Shown one piece after another: positions 1 through 9,434 of a stretch of 64,000 bases of DNA; positions within the stretch are counted from its first letter, which is position 1; every line of letters begins with the position of its first letter. Source of the DNA: Acidisoma silvae. GTDB lineage: Bacteria > Pseudomonadota > Alphaproteobacteria > Acetobacterales > Acetobacteraceae. The stretch lies in NCBI RefSeq assembly GCF_020618775.1, contig NZ_JAESVB010000006.1, positions 186,001-250,000 on the forward strand, read 5' to 3'. The position numbers and the translations under genes are program-made. The notes beneath the pieces are model-generated. The model made no database searches. It was not told the DNA's origin and saw nothing but the letters and a program-made list of their open reading frames with translations.

Positions 1-2627
1 GGCCGCGCCGGCTCCATGTCGGGCTCGACCACCGCGAACAGCGCCTCGATCGAGTCATAGGTGAAGGGATCGGCCGGGGTCGGGCCGCGATAGCCGGCCG
101 GCGCCGGAGCCGACGGCGTTTCCGCCTGCCCAGCGGGGCGACGGTCGCGTCCACGACCACCACGGCGACCGCGACGGCTGCGCCGTGCCTCCCCATCCTC
201 GCCCGCCGACAGCGGCGGCGTCATGTCAGGGCTTGGCTCGGCCGGCGGCACGATTTCAGGCGCATCCTCACCCGGCGGCGGCAGTTCCGGCGCCTGGCCC
301 GGCTCATAGGGGCCCGGCGTAGGCACAGGGATCGGGAACGGCGGCACGGCGGGTTCCTGCGGCGCGGGACCGGGCTCGGGAGCGGTTGCGACCGCGTCAT
401 CCTCGCCGTCGAAATCCTCACCGTCATCGCCTTCGGCGTCAGCCTGACCGTTCTCGGCCTGAACGCCATTTTCCCCATTCTCGCGACGGCCACGGCGGCG
501 ACGGCGGCGACGGCGACGGCGTTCACCGCTATCATCGCCACGCGCTTCCTCGGTCACGGCAGAAACCGCCGTGCCGGCACCGGCCACAGCATCAGCGGCC
601 GGAGCATCGGCGACCAGCGCCGCGTTGCGCACGGCGCCGCGATCCTCGTCATCCGCATTATCGTCCCGCGCCGCATAATCCATGGCGATGGGCGAGGAGC
701 CGTTGGCGACCGGCGCTTCCGACGCCACATAGGGCCGCACCTTCTCGATCCGCACCTGCGGCGGCACCAGCTTATCGTCAGCCGCCAGCATAACCTGAAT
801 GCCATGCGTGCGCTCGATCGCCATCAGGCGGTCGCGCTTCTGGTTGAGGATATACATGGCGACCGTGCCGGCGACATGGACCAGAATCTCGGCCGAACGA
901 CGCCGCGCCGCCTCGTCCTCAATGGCGCGCAGCACATGAATGGCCGCGCTTTCGACGCTGCGGACGGTCCCGGTGCCCATGCAATGCGGGCAGGTGATGA
1001 AGGCGGTTTCGGCCAGCGACGGGCGCAGGCGCTGACGGCTCATCTCCAGCAGGCCGAAATGGCTGATGGACCCGACCTGGATGCGCGCACGGTCGTTCTT
1101 CAGCGCGTTTTTCAGACGCGCCTCGACCATGGCGTTATGCTTGCGGCTCTCCATGTCAATGAAATCGATGACGATGAGACCGGCAAGGTCACGCAGGCGC
1201 AGCTGGCGGGCGGCTTCGTCGGCGGCCTCCAGATTGGTGCGAAGCGCCGTTTCCTCGATATTACGCTCACGCGTCGACCGACCGGAATTGACGTCGATCG
1301 CGACCAGCGCCTCGGCCTGGTTGATGACCAGATAGCCGCCGGATTTGAGCTGAACCGTGGGGTTCATCATCGCGTCCAGCTGCATTTCCACCTGGTTCTT
1401 GTGGAAGAGCGAGGTGTCATGACCGCGCCACAGCTGCACCTTGGCGGCATGCTGCGGGGTCAACATGCGCATGAAGTCACGCGCGGCCTTCCAGCCGGCC
1501 TCGCCGTCGACCAGCACTTCCTCGATATCGCGGGTATAGCCGTCGCGGATGGCGCGTTTGATGAGGCTTGCTTCCTCATAGACCAGCGCCGGGGCAACCG
1601 ATTTCAGGGTCAGCTCGCGGATATCGTCCCACAGGCGCAACAGATATTCACAGTCGCGGCGGATTTCCGGCTTCGGCCGGTTGGCGCCGGCGGTGCGGAC
1701 GATCAGCCCCATGCCGGCCGGCATGTCCACTTCCTTGATAACTTCGCGCAGGCGCTTGCGGTCGGCGACCGACGTGATCTTGCGGGACACGCCACCGCCG
1801 CGCGGCGAGTTGGGCATCAGTACGCAATAGCGGCCGGCCAGCGACAGATAGGTGGTCAGTGCCGCGCCCTTGGTGCCGCGCTCTTCCTTGACCACCTGGA
1901 TCAGCAGGATCTGGCGGCGATGGATGACTTCCTGAATCTTGTAGTTGCGGACGAAACGCGGCGGGGACCGGCGTTCGCCGTTCTCTTCCGTCGAGTCATT
2001 GCCGCCGCCACCCAGCGTCTCAGGGCGTTCGAGTTCGGACTCACCCTCGCCGCTGCCGTCTTCGGCGCTGTCCTCGGACGAAAGCTCGGCCGGCGGGAGA
2101 ATCTCGCCTTCCAGCGCATCCTCGTCGGAGGCTGCATCGGCCGGGGGCAGATCGCCGATCACGATCTCACGCACCACGGACGCAGCCTGGGCGCGCGGCG
2201 CGGATTCGGATTCGTCCGGCTCGCTGTCACGGGCGGCGTCCAGAGCCGGCGCCTCAGCGGCGTCCGTCACCGGACGGCCGGTCGCGGCTGCCTCCTCGGC
2301 TGCCTCTTCGGCGTCTTCCGCCTCGGCTTCGGCGCGAGCGGCGGCGACTTCCGCCTCTAGCAGCCGCTGCCGGTCGGCGACGGGAATCTGGTAATAGTCG
2401 GGGTGGATTTCGCTGAAGGCCAGGAAGCCGTGGCGGTTGCCGCCATATTCGACAAAGGCCGCCTGCAGGCTCGGTTCAACCCGAATGACCTTGGCGAGGT
2501 AGATATTGCCTTTGACCTGCTTCTTGGTGGAGGTCTCGACGTCGAAATCTTCTAGACGGGTACCGTCAAGAACAACGACACGGGTTTCCTCCGGATGTGT
2601 CGCGTCGATAAGCATGCGCTTTGTCAT
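1..2627 (-). CDS. rne: Ribonuclease E (partial, C-terminus beyond window)
   Basis: Endoribonuclease of the RNase E/G family, scaffold of the RNA degradosome. The frame stays open from the ATG at 2627 to the window edge (about 875 codons). Visible in order: an N-terminal S1 region (IYLAKVIRVEPSLQAAFVEYG) interrupted at about residues 90-215 by a long Ala/Glu/Asp-rich insertion; resumed S1 sequence (HRRQILLIQVVKEERGTKGAAL); the catalytic DNase I-like region with IDVNSG and IVIDFIDMES, where the metal-binding aspartates lie; the Zn-link CPHCMGTG at about 546-549; then a disordered tail with an Arg block near 705 and Pro/Glu-rich segments, expected to bind RNA and degradosome partners. The S1 insertion is known from alphaproteobacterial RNase E. 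The C-terminal end is not visible. Confidence 0.96.
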   Translation of the reverse strand, partial: MTKRMLIDATHPEETRVVVLDGTRLEDFDVETSTKKQVKGNIYLAKVIRVEPSLQAAFVEYGGNRHGFLAFSEIHPDYYQIPVADRQRLLEAEVAAARAEAEAEDAEEAAEEAAATGRPVTDAAEAPALDAARDSEPDESESAPRAQAASVVREIVIGDLPPADAASDEDALEGEILPPAELSSEDSAEDGSGEGESELERPETLGGGGNDSTEENGERRSPPRFVRNYKIQEVIHRRQILLIQVVKEERGTKGAALTTYLSLAGRYCVLMPNSPRGGGVSRKITSVADRKRLREVIKEVDMPAGMGLIVRTAGANRPKPEIRRDCEYLLRLWDDIRELTLKSVAPALVYEEASLIKRAIRDGYTRDIEEVLVDGEAGWKAARDFMRMLTPQHAAKVQLWRGHDTSLFHKNQVEMQLDAMMNPTVQLKSGGYLVINQAEALVAIDVNSGRSTRERNIEETALRTNLEAADEAARQLRLRDLAGLIVIDFIDMESRKHNAMVEARLKNALKNDRARIQVGSISHFGLLEMSRQRLRPSLAETAFITCPHCMGTGTVRSVESAAIHVLRAIEDEAARRRSAEILVHVAGTVAMYILNQKRDRLMAIERTHGIQVMLAADDKLVPPQVRIEKVRPYVASEAPVANGSSPIAMDYAARDDNADDEDRGAVRNAALVADAPAADAVAGAGTAVSAVTEEARGDDSGERRRRRRRRRRGRRENGENGVQAENGQADAEGDDGEDFDGEDDAVATAPEPGPAPQEPAVPPFPIPVPTPGPYEPGQAPELPPPGEDAPEIVPPAEPSPDMTPPLSAGEDGEARRSRRGRRGGRGRDRRPAGQAETPSAPAPAGYRGPTPADPFTYDSIEALFAVVEPDMEPAR

Positions 2628-3182
2628 GGGGAACTTGGCTCCGGCGCGCGCCGCTTGGGCACGCGGCCGCCTTGGGGCGGCGGATTTGAAGTGGGGGACG
2701 TGACGGGCCTGCAATCGACATGAGGGATGACCGGGCTCTCGCCAGCGAAGCATGCGCTGTGGGGAGGAAAGCGGTCATGAAGGTCGAACAGATCCCAATC
2801 AAACTCAGGGGCTGCGACGGCTCTGGGCCACGCAGCCGGTAAAAACGGTCAGACATCCGCCGTCCGTCCCCTCCGCCCCCGTCGATGCTCCGGGCGGCAT
2901 CTGGCCGCGGCGGCTTTCGGGGAATGGTCGAGCAGACGACCAGACGAGTGGATTGCGGTGGAGCTTCAAAAAGGGGGCGCAAAGCGATGAGCCCAGCCTG
3001 CTTCGAATCTCGGCTTTAAAGATGGCCTAAAGACTGTGCACATGCAAGGGCGCGCCCCGCCCGGCGCAGGAAGAAGGCTAACGATTTAGTCATTTCACTA
3101 AATTCCGTTGCCTTTCAACGAGAAACGCTGTTATTCGCAGATCCGACATGAAGTTGAGACCCGCCGCTCCAAGGTTCCTTTC
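2628..3182. other. rne / amidase divergent intergenic region
   Basis: About 555 bases between the two divergent genes. It must hold both promoters and a long 5' untranslated leader for rne (RNase E leaders are often long and autoregulatory; that part is family knowledge). Short open frames here lack conserved character and overlap one another. The only clear symmetrical element is the AT-rich inverted repeat at 3084-3103. No tRNA or small RNA could be recognised by eye. Confidence 0.5.
3084..3103. promoter_or_regulatory. AT-rich inverted repeat upstream of amidase
   Basis: ATTTAGT and ACTAAAT are perfect 7-bp inverted arms separated by 6 bases, about 80 bases before the amidase start in otherwise GC-rich DNA. 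It could be an operator or a small hairpin in the leader. Function is not known. Confidence 0.25.
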
Positions 3183-4055
3183 GTGACCGATACACCCGAA
3201 GACGCCAATCCCCGCATGACGGAACGGAGGCTGCTGCTCAGCCTCGGTGTCGGCGCGACTGTCCTGATCCCAAGCTGGTTGCAACCCGCCATCGCCTGGG
3301 CTGCCGCCAAACATCAATTGCACAAATTGCATGAAGCGCCGAAGCCGCTTCTCAAGACCGCGCCATTGATCATGCTGGACCCTGGCCATGGCGGTAAGGA
3401 TCCCGGCGCCATCGGCGTCGCCGGCACCTATGAAAAGCATATCGCGCTGGCCTCCGCCCATGCGCTGAAGCTGCGGCTGGAAGCCACCGGTCGCTACCGC
3501 GTCGCCATGACCCGCGCGAGCGATCATTTCATTCCGCTGGAAGATCGCGTTTCCATCGCCCAGGACAAGGGCGCCGACCTTTTTGTCTCTATGCATGCCG
3601 ATTCGATCCCGGACCCGTCGGTGCGTGGCGCCAGCGTCTATACGCTGTCGAGCGACGCGTCCGACCGGCAGACGGCTGGCCTCGCACAGCGCGAAAACAG
3701 TTCCGACCGTTTCGCCGGTCCCAATTTCAAAGGCGTTTCCCCGGCCGTCGCGCGTATTCTGGCCAGCCTCGTCGGCCGTGAGACGCGGGTCGGCTCGGCC
3801 CAGTTGCAGCAGGATATGGTGCAAAACCTGGGCGACGAAATTAACCTTCTGCCCCGGCCGGCCCGCCACGCCGCCTTTGTTGTGCTGAAATCCGCCGAGA
3901 TCCCGAGCGTGCTGGTGGAAATGGGATTCATGTCCAATTACAAGGACGAAACCGCGCTTCGCCAGCAGGCCCATCGCGACCGCATTACGCTGGCCATGAA
4001 GAACGCGGTCGATGCCTGGTATGTCGCGCGCCAATCGGCACGTATGGCCGGCTAA
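3183..4055 (+). CDS. N-acetylmuramoyl-L-alanine amidase (Amidase_3, AmiC-like)
   Basis: Zinc amidase that cleaves the amide bond between N-acetylmuramate and L-alanine, used to split septal peptidoglycan. The family zinc and catalytic residues are in place: LDPGHGGKDPG (His), GTYEKHIAL (Glu), FVSMHADSI (His) and SVLVEMGFMSN (catalytic Glu). The N-terminus MTERRLLLSLG followed by a hydrophobic stretch and an Ala-rich cut region looks like a signal peptide with twin arginines, so Tat export as for E. coli AmiC is likely. The GTG at 3183 is preferred because AAGG lies 8 bases before it; the ATG at 3216 is an alternative. There is no N-terminal AMIN domain. It is followed by a PBP1A gene, consistent with a wall-remodelling pair. 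Confidence 0.9.
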   Translation: MTDTPEDANPRMTERRLLLSLGVGATVLIPSWLQPAIAWAAAKHQLHKLHEAPKPLLKTAPLIMLDPGHGGKDPGAIGVAGTYEKHIALASAHALKLRLEATGRYRVAMTRASDHFIPLEDRVSIAQDKGADLFVSMHADSIPDPSVRGASVYTLSSDASDRQTAGLAQRENSSDRFAGPNFKGVSPAVARILASLVGRETRVGSAQLQQDMVQNLGDEINLLPRPARHAAFVVLKSAEIPSVLVEMGFMSNYKDETALRQQAHRDRITLAMKNAVDAWYVARQSARMAG

Positions 4056-4150
4056 CAAATCTCTCACTAGCTAAAGCCGACGACGAGCCCTATTTCCGCC
4101 AGGATGCGCGGTCAGAAGGCGCGCGACAGGATAACTGAGGATAGCTGCCA

Positions 4151-6835
4151 ATGCCCGGGCCCCTGACAGCCGGCGACCGTATGGTGCGCCCGACCGGCAC
4201 GCGTGGCGGCGGCGGAAACGGCAATGGCGGCGATGGCCAGCCGCCGCGCGGACCGCAAGACGATCCGCCGCGCCCAGGTCGCGGCCAGAAACCCGCCAAA
4301 AAAGACAAGCGCCGTGCCGCCCGCCGGGGTGGCGCCGGCTTCGTCGCTGCGCGCGCCGTCACGGGCCTGTTCGGCCTTGCCGCCATCGCGGTCGTCGCCG
4401 GCGGTGTCGGCGGCTATGTGATGTTCCGCCACTATACCGCCGACCTGCCCAGCATCGACGGGCTGCGCAGCTACCAGCCGCCGGTCATGAGCCGCGTCTA
4501 TTCCAGCAATATGCAGCTGATCTCGGAACTGGCGACCGAGCGGCGCATCTATACGCCCTTCGAGGATATTCCGCCGCTGGTGGCCCAGGCCTTCATCTCG
4601 GCCGAGGATCAGAATTTCTGGCATGAGCCGGGCATCGACCCGCTGGCCATCGTCCGCGCCGGCATTACCGATATCGGCCAGCTCGGCTCGGGCCGCCGAC
4701 CGATCGGCGCGTCCACCATCACCCAGCAGGTGGCCAAGAACATCCTGTTGCAGAACAACATCAACTTCGCGCGCAAGATCCAGGAAGCCGTGCTCGCGGT
4801 CCGCATCGACCATGCGATGAGCAAGCAGCGCGTGCTGGAGATCTATCTCAACGAAATCTTTCTGGGTGAACAGGCCTATGGCGTGGCCGCCGCCGCCGCC
4901 GCCTATTTCGACAAGCCGCTGGACAAGCTGACCATCGCGCAGGACGCGATGCTGGGCTCGCTGCCCAAGGCACCGACCAATTACGACCCTTACCGCAATC
5001 CGCAAGCCGCCCTCGCCCGCCGCAATTGGGTGATCGACCGCATGGCGGATGACGGTGCCATCACCCGCGATCAGGCGACGCAGGCCAAGGCCGAACCGCT
5101 GCTGACGCGGGCCAGTCCGCGCCCCGCGACCGTGCCTGGCGCCGGCTATTTCGCCGATGCCGTGCGCCAGCAGCTTGTGCAGCTGTTTGGGCAGACGCGG
5201 GCGACCGACGGCGGTCTGGTGGTCTATACCAGCCTGGACCCCGCTTTGCAGGCGACAGCCGACGCCTCGCTCCGGCGCGGTCTGATCGAATACGACCGCA
5301 ACCATGACGGCTGGCGCGGCCCCGTCACCCATATCGACCTGTCAGCCGGCGACTGGCAGACGGCCCTGCGCAAGATCCAGGCACCGGCGGGTATCCTGCC
5401 CGAATGGCGCCTTGCGGTGGTGCAGAGCACGACAGCGACGACCGCAGCCGTCAGCTGGCTGACCCCCAGCACGCGGCGTGACCCGATCGGCCCGGCGCAG
5501 CAGGGCACGCTTTCGCTGTCCACGCTCCGTTGGGCCCGCAAGGCCGGCAATTTCGGCGCCCATCTGGGCCCGAGCCCCCGCCGCATGGCCGATGTGGTCC
5601 AGCCGGGCGACGTGGTCATGATCGAGCCTGATGCGAGCGGAAAAGGCGATGCCGTCACGCTGCGCCAGATCCCCCAGGTGCAAGGCGCGCTGGTGACCAT
5701 GGACCCGGTGACAGGGCGCGTGCTCGCCATGTCCGGCGGCTGGAGCTATGGGCTGAGCCAGTTCAACCGCGTCACGCAGGCCGAACGTCAGCCAGGCTCG
5801 AGCTTCAAGCCCCTCGTCTATCTGACCGCGATGGAACAGAATATTCCGCCCGACGCGACCGTTCTGGACGCCCCCTTCGTCATCAACATGCCGGACGGCA
5901 CGCAATATCGGCCAGGCAATTACGAGGCGAGTTTCCTCGGTCCCATCCCGCTGCATCAGGCCCTGGAAGAATCGATCAACCTCGCGACCCTGCATCTGAC
6001 GGCGCGGATCGGCCTGCCAGCCGTGGCCCAGACCGCGCAGGATTTCGGCGTCGTCGATAAGATGCCGCTGATCTATCCGGCTGTCCTCGGCGCGATCGAC
6101 ACGACCATGCTGCGACTGGCCGGAGCCTATGCCGGCTTCAGCCAGCTCGGGCGGCAGGTCACGCCTTCCTTCATCGACCGGGTGGAGGATGCGCAGGGCA
6201 ATGTCATCTACCGCGCGCCGGAAGTGACCTGCGGCAATTGCGCCAATCCAGACCCCGGCCAGCCGCCACACCTGGTCTATACGGCGAAACAGCTGTCCGA
6301 TCCGCAAAGCACATCCCAGCTGGTGACCATGATGCAGGGCGTGATGACGCGCGGCACCGGCCGCGTTGCCGATCAGGGTCTGCAAGCCTGGACCCCGGCC
6401 GGCAAGACCGGCACCACGGAAGACTTCCAGGATGCCTGGTTCACCGGCTTTACGCCCACACGCGTGACCTCGGTCTGGGTCGGTTTCGACAATCCGCAAT
6501 CGCTTGGCGATAACGAGCAGGGCGCGACCGTTGCCGGCCCGATCTGGAATCGCGTGATGACGGCGGCGCTGGCCGACCAGCCGAAAATGCCCTTCCCGGT
6601 GCCGCCAGGCATCGAGATGCGCAATACCGGCGGCATCATGGAGGCGTTCAAGACCGGCGAGGCCAGCGGCGGCGACGTCGATGTGCCAGGCACGACGGCA
6701 GCGCCGGGCGATACCGGCGCCCAGGCCGGCGGCGGGATCGGCGGCGACGGCAATGCCTCCACCCCCGGCACGCCAGGAACGCCGGGCTCCACCGCAGGCA
6801 ATAAGATCGACAACTCGGTGGGCGGGCTGTATTAG
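4151..6835 (+). CDS. mrcA: Penicillin-binding protein 1A
   Basis: Bifunctional class A PBP that polymerises glycan strands and cross-links peptides. The 894-residue protein starts with a Gly/Arg/Lys-rich cytoplasmic tail, then one membrane anchor (about 64-92). The glycosyltransferase (GT51) domain has the catalytic EDQNFW motif near 152 and ASTITQQVAKN. The transpeptidase has the SxxK motif in PGSSFKP (about 550), SIN in EESINLAT, and KTGTTE (about 751). The C-terminus is a low-complexity Gly/Thr/Pro tail. The length fits the family. It lies 95 bases after the amidase and 8 bases before prfB, so the three may be cotranscribed. Confidence 0.95.
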   Translation: MPGPLTAGDRMVRPTGTRGGGGNGNGGDGQPPRGPQDDPPRPGRGQKPAKKDKRRAARRGGAGFVAARAVTGLFGLAAIAVVAGGVGGYVMFRHYTADLPSIDGLRSYQPPVMSRVYSSNMQLISELATERRIYTPFEDIPPLVAQAFISAEDQNFWHEPGIDPLAIVRAGITDIGQLGSGRRPIGASTITQQVAKNILLQNNINFARKIQEAVLAVRIDHAMSKQRVLEIYLNEIFLGEQAYGVAAAAAAYFDKPLDKLTIAQDAMLGSLPKAPTNYDPYRNPQAALARRNWVIDRMADDGAITRDQATQAKAEPLLTRASPRPATVPGAGYFADAVRQQLVQLFGQTRATDGGLVVYTSLDPALQATADASLRRGLIEYDRNHDGWRGPVTHIDLSAGDWQTALRKIQAPAGILPEWRLAVVQSTTATTAAVSWLTPSTRRDPIGPAQQGTLSLSTLRWARKAGNFGAHLGPSPRRMADVVQPGDVVMIEPDASGKGDAVTLRQIPQVQGALVTMDPVTGRVLAMSGGWSYGLSQFNRVTQAERQPGSSFKPLVYLTAMEQNIPPDATVLDAPFVINMPDGTQYRPGNYEASFLGPIPLHQALEESINLATLHLTARIGLPAVAQTAQDFGVVDKMPLIYPAVLGAIDTTMLRLAGAYAGFSQLGRQVTPSFIDRVEDAQGNVIYRAPEVTCGNCANPDPGQPPHLVYTAKQLSDPQSTSQLVTMMQGVMTRGTGRVADQGLQAWTPAGKTGTTEDFQDAWFTGFTPTRVTSVWVGFDNPQSLGDNEQGATVAGPIWNRVMTAALADQPKMPFPVPPGIEMRNTGGIMEAFKTGEASGGDVDVPGTTAAPGDTGAQAGGGIGGDGNASTPGTPGTPGSTAGNKIDNSVGGLY

Positions 6836-6843
6836 CCGCCGCC

Positions 6844-7974
6844 ATGTCCGCCGAAACCGAAGCTCTAGCCGAACAAATCCGGCAATCCGTCACGCTGCTG
6901 CGCCGGCATCTTGATTGGGATGTCGCGACAATCCGCCTTGAGGAGCTCAATCAGCGCGCCGAGGATCCAGCGCTGTGGACCGACGCCACCGCGGCGCAGG
7001 CGCTGATGCGCGAGCGCACCCGGCTGGCGACTGGTATCGATGCTGTTCGCCGACTGGAGACCGAGGTCGAGGACACGCTCGGCCTGGTTGAAATGGCGGA
7101 AGCCGAGAGCGACACCGAAATGGTCCGCGACGCCCTGACGACCCTCAAGGGTCTGGCCGAGGAAGCCAAGCTGCGCGAGATCGAAAGCCTGCTGTCGGGC
7201 GAAGCTGACAGCAATAATGCCTTCGTCGAAATCAATGCCGGCGCCGGCGGCACCGAGGCCCAGGACTGGGCCGAGATGATGCAGCGCATGTATACGCGCT
7301 GGGCCGAAAAGCACGGCTACAAGATCGAGATCATGGAGACGTCGGAAGGCGAGCAGGCCGGCATCAAATCCGCGACCCTGCTGGTCAGCGGCCCCAGCGC
7401 CTATGGCTGGCTGAAGACGGAGGCCGGCGTGCATCGCCTGGTGCGCATCAGCCCCTTCGATTCGGCGGCGCGTCGCCAGACCAGCTTCGCGAGCGTCTAT
7501 GTCTATCCCGAGGTCGATGACACGATCGAAATCGAAATCAACCCGGCGGATCTCAAGGTCGATACCTTCCGCGCCTCGGGCGCCGGCGGCCAGCACGTCA
7601 ATAAGACCGAATCCGCCATCCGCATCACCCATGTGCCGTCCGGCATCATCGTCGCCTGCCAGACCGACCGCAGCCAGCATCGTAACCGTGCGACCGCCAT
7701 GGGCATGCTGAAGGCGCGTTTGTATGAGATGGAGCTGAAAAAGCAGGAGGACGCGGCGAACGAAGCTGCGGCCTCCAAGACCGATATCGGATGGGGCCAT
7801 CAGATCCGGTCCTATGTTCTGGCGCCCTATCAGCTGGTCAAAGACTTGCGCACGAATATAGAAACTGGCAATCCCGCCGCCGTTCTGGATGGTGACCTGG
7901 ACCCGTTCATGGCCGCGGCGCTCGCCTCCCGCGTCGGCGCGACCCGCAGCGAAGCGAGCGCCGCGGCGCGATAA
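6844..7974 (+). CDS. prfB: Peptide chain release factor 2
   Basis: RF2 recognises UAA and UGA stop codons and triggers release of the nascent chain. The stop-codon-reading SPF tripeptide is in VRISPFDSAA (about 202-204) and the catalytic GGQ is in ASGAGGQHVNKTES (about 247). The reading frame is continuous from the ATG through the region (LRRHLDWD) where E. coli prfB has its in-frame UGA, so the programmed +1 frameshift is absent here. The 376 residues match the uninterrupted version of the family. The gene follows mrcA by 8 bases. Confidence 0.97.
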   Translation: MSAETEALAEQIRQSVTLLRRHLDWDVATIRLEELNQRAEDPALWTDATAAQALMRERTRLATGIDAVRRLETEVEDTLGLVEMAEAESDTEMVRDALTTLKGLAEEAKLREIESLLSGEADSNNAFVEINAGAGGTEAQDWAEMMQRMYTRWAEKHGYKIEIMETSEGEQAGIKSATLLVSGPSAYGWLKTEAGVHRLVRISPFDSAARRQTSFASVYVYPEVDDTIEIEINPADLKVDTFRASGAGGQHVNKTESAIRITHVPSGIIVACQTDRSQHRNRATAMGMLKARLYEMELKKQEDAANEAAASKTDIGWGHQIRSYVLAPYQLVKDLRTNIETGNPAAVLDGDLDPFMAAALASRVGATRSEASAAAR

Positions 7975-8022
7975 CTGCCATAAGGACGGCCGTCACCGAT
8001 CGCGTGTGAAGGGCCGCCCGCC

Positions 8023-8901
8023 ATGACGCTGCAATCTCCCTGGATATCCCTGATAGCCCTCGCCCTGATGGTGCTGGCGGTGGCCGGCGGCGCGGCGACC
8101 CGGCACCGCTGGCCCGAGCATCACGCCAATCGCGAAACGATCGAGCTATTGCAGACGACGGTGATGCTACTGGCGACCTTCGCCGCCATCGTGCTCGGCC
8201 TGCTCATCAACTCCGCCAAATCCGATTTCGACGGCATCGAGAACGATACCCGCAGCTTCGCGTCCTCGCTCGTGCAGCTCGATTACGGGCTTGAAGAACT
8301 CGGGCCGACCGCCGCACCGATCCGCCAGGATCTGGCCCGCTATACGGCGGCGGCCATCGCGGAAGTGTGGCGCGAGGAGTCCCCGCCGCCGGGCGACTAT
8401 TACCCCCATCTGCTGCCGACCCATACGCCGGGCGTCGGTGCCAATACGCCGGTCCTGGGCCAGATGCTGGAACAGGTCAGCGGCGAGTTGGACGCCTTCA
8501 CGCCGCCGTCACCGAATCTTGCGCGACGGCAGTTATCGGTGCAGCGGCTGATGAACACGGCCATCGCGGAACGCTGGAAGATCGTCAGCGCGTCGATGGG
8601 AACGCTGTCGACGCCCTTCTTCGCGATGCTCGTCTTCTGGATGCTGGTGATTTACCTATGTTTCGGGTTCAGCGCGCCGCTGAACCATATCAATGCGATG
8701 GCCCTGTTTCTGAGTGCGCTGGCGCTGACCTCGGCGCTGTTCGTGATCATCGATCTCTACACGCCCTTCTCAGGACTCTTCGCCATCAGCAGCGATCCGA
8801 TGCGCAGCGCATTGGACGAGATGCTGCGCCAACCCGGCGGCGTGCCGCCTGCCCTGACGCCGCAGGCCTGCGCGCAATTCGCGCGGGCCTGCGGCAACTA
8901 G
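8023..8901 (+). CDS. Bestrophin-like DUF4239 membrane protein
   Basis: An integral membrane protein of 292 residues whose layout fits the DUF4239 family: a short N-terminal hydrophobic segment (about 7-27), a second segment with AIVLGLLINSAKSDF, a soluble helical loop of about 100 residues, then two C-terminal membrane segments (about 200-220 and 225-245). The motif VLGLLxxxAKxxFD after the second helix is typical of the family. Its molecular role is not established; distant relation to bestrophin channels has been proposed. It stands alone, 48 bases after prfB, and is followed by an 82-bp dispersed repeat. Confidence 0.7.
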   Translation: MTLQSPWISLIALALMVLAVAGGAATRHRWPEHHANRETIELLQTTVMLLATFAAIVLGLLINSAKSDFDGIENDTRSFASSLVQLDYGLEELGPTAAPIRQDLARYTAAAIAEVWREESPPPGDYYPHLLPTHTPGVGANTPVLGQMLEQVSGELDAFTPPSPNLARRQLSVQRLMNTAIAERWKIVSASMGTLSTPFFAMLVFWMLVIYLCFGFSAPLNHINAMALFLSALALTSALFVIIDLYTPFSGLFAISSDPMRSALDEMLRQPGGVPPALTPQACAQFARACGN

Positions 8902-8936
8902 GGTCTGTCAGGTTTTAGCTGAAGCGTTTTCCCAAC

Positions 8937-9018
8937 CGTCATGCCCGCGAAAGCGGGCATCTTCTGCACCCTGTCGTCGTGCCAAAGGGAGAGGATTCCC
9001 GCCTTCGCGGGAATGACG
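8937..9018. repeat. 82-bp REP/BIME-like dispersed repeat, copy A
   Basis: Two inverted hairpin modules: the left arm opens CGTCATGCCCGCGAAAGCGGG, and the right arm, read on the other strand, opens CGTCATTCCCGCGAAGGCGG. The spacer includes GTGCCAAAGGGAG. Read on the minus strand this copy lines up along its whole 82 bases with copy B at 55384-55465. It sits between convergent genes and could also act as a bidirectional terminator. Confidence 0.8.
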
Positions 9019-9067
9019 TCGTTTCCGTGAAACCCCAAGACATTCTGAAGCTGACGCCCTGGGCGTG

Positions 9068-9370
9068 TCAGCTGCCCTCGTGCTTGCCTTCGCCATGCGG
9101 CAGCAGATGTTTGTCCACCTCCATCCGCAGCTCGTCGATAGCCGCGAAGGACGCAGGGTCAATCGCTTCGATCGCTGTCAGAACGCTCTGGCAGGCGTCG
9201 CGCAGGGCATGCAGGAAGCCATGCCCCGTCTCATCGGCCGCGCCCGTCTCGCCCGACGACGGGGCAAGCGTCGCTTCCAGGTGATCGGCGGCTTCGTTAT
9301 GGCCTTGCGTGCGAAGTTGTTCCGCCAGCAGGCGGGCGCGGGTAGCAGGGGTTTGCTGGTCGTCGCTCAT
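9068..9370 (-). CDS. Small hypothetical protein (100 aa)
   Basis: The ATG at 9370 opens a 100-residue frame beginning MSDDQQTPATRARLLAEQLR. The protein is soluble, acidic and predicted mostly helical (RARLLAEQLRTQGHNEAADHLEATL; HALRDACQSVLTAIEAID; FAAIDELRMEVDKHLL), with no recognised domain and no signal or membrane segment. It is read in the same direction as the catalase gene upstream of it and ends before the 82-bp repeat. The helix pattern and composition suggest a real gene, but the family is not recognised. Confidence 0.55.
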   Translation of the reverse strand: MSDDQQTPATRARLLAEQLRTQGHNEAADHLEATLAPSSGETGAADETGHGFLHALRDACQSVLTAIEAIDPASFAAIDELRMEVDKHLLPHGEGKHEGS

Positions 9371-9434
9371 GGCCTCATCGTCCGATCTTTGAAGCCCTGG
9401 TTTGTCCCCTTGCCCGCGCCCGGTCAAGCGGCGG

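Noticed and set aside
804-2360. 518-codon plus-strand open frame opposite rne
   Set aside because: It is the antisense of the RNase E gene, has no recognisable domain and arises from GC-rich third-position bias; the minus strand shows intact S1, catalytic and Zn-link motifs.
6844-6925. Programmed frameshift site in prfB
   Set aside because: The frame is continuous through the usual position; there is no in-frame TGA and no CTTTGA-like slippery site.
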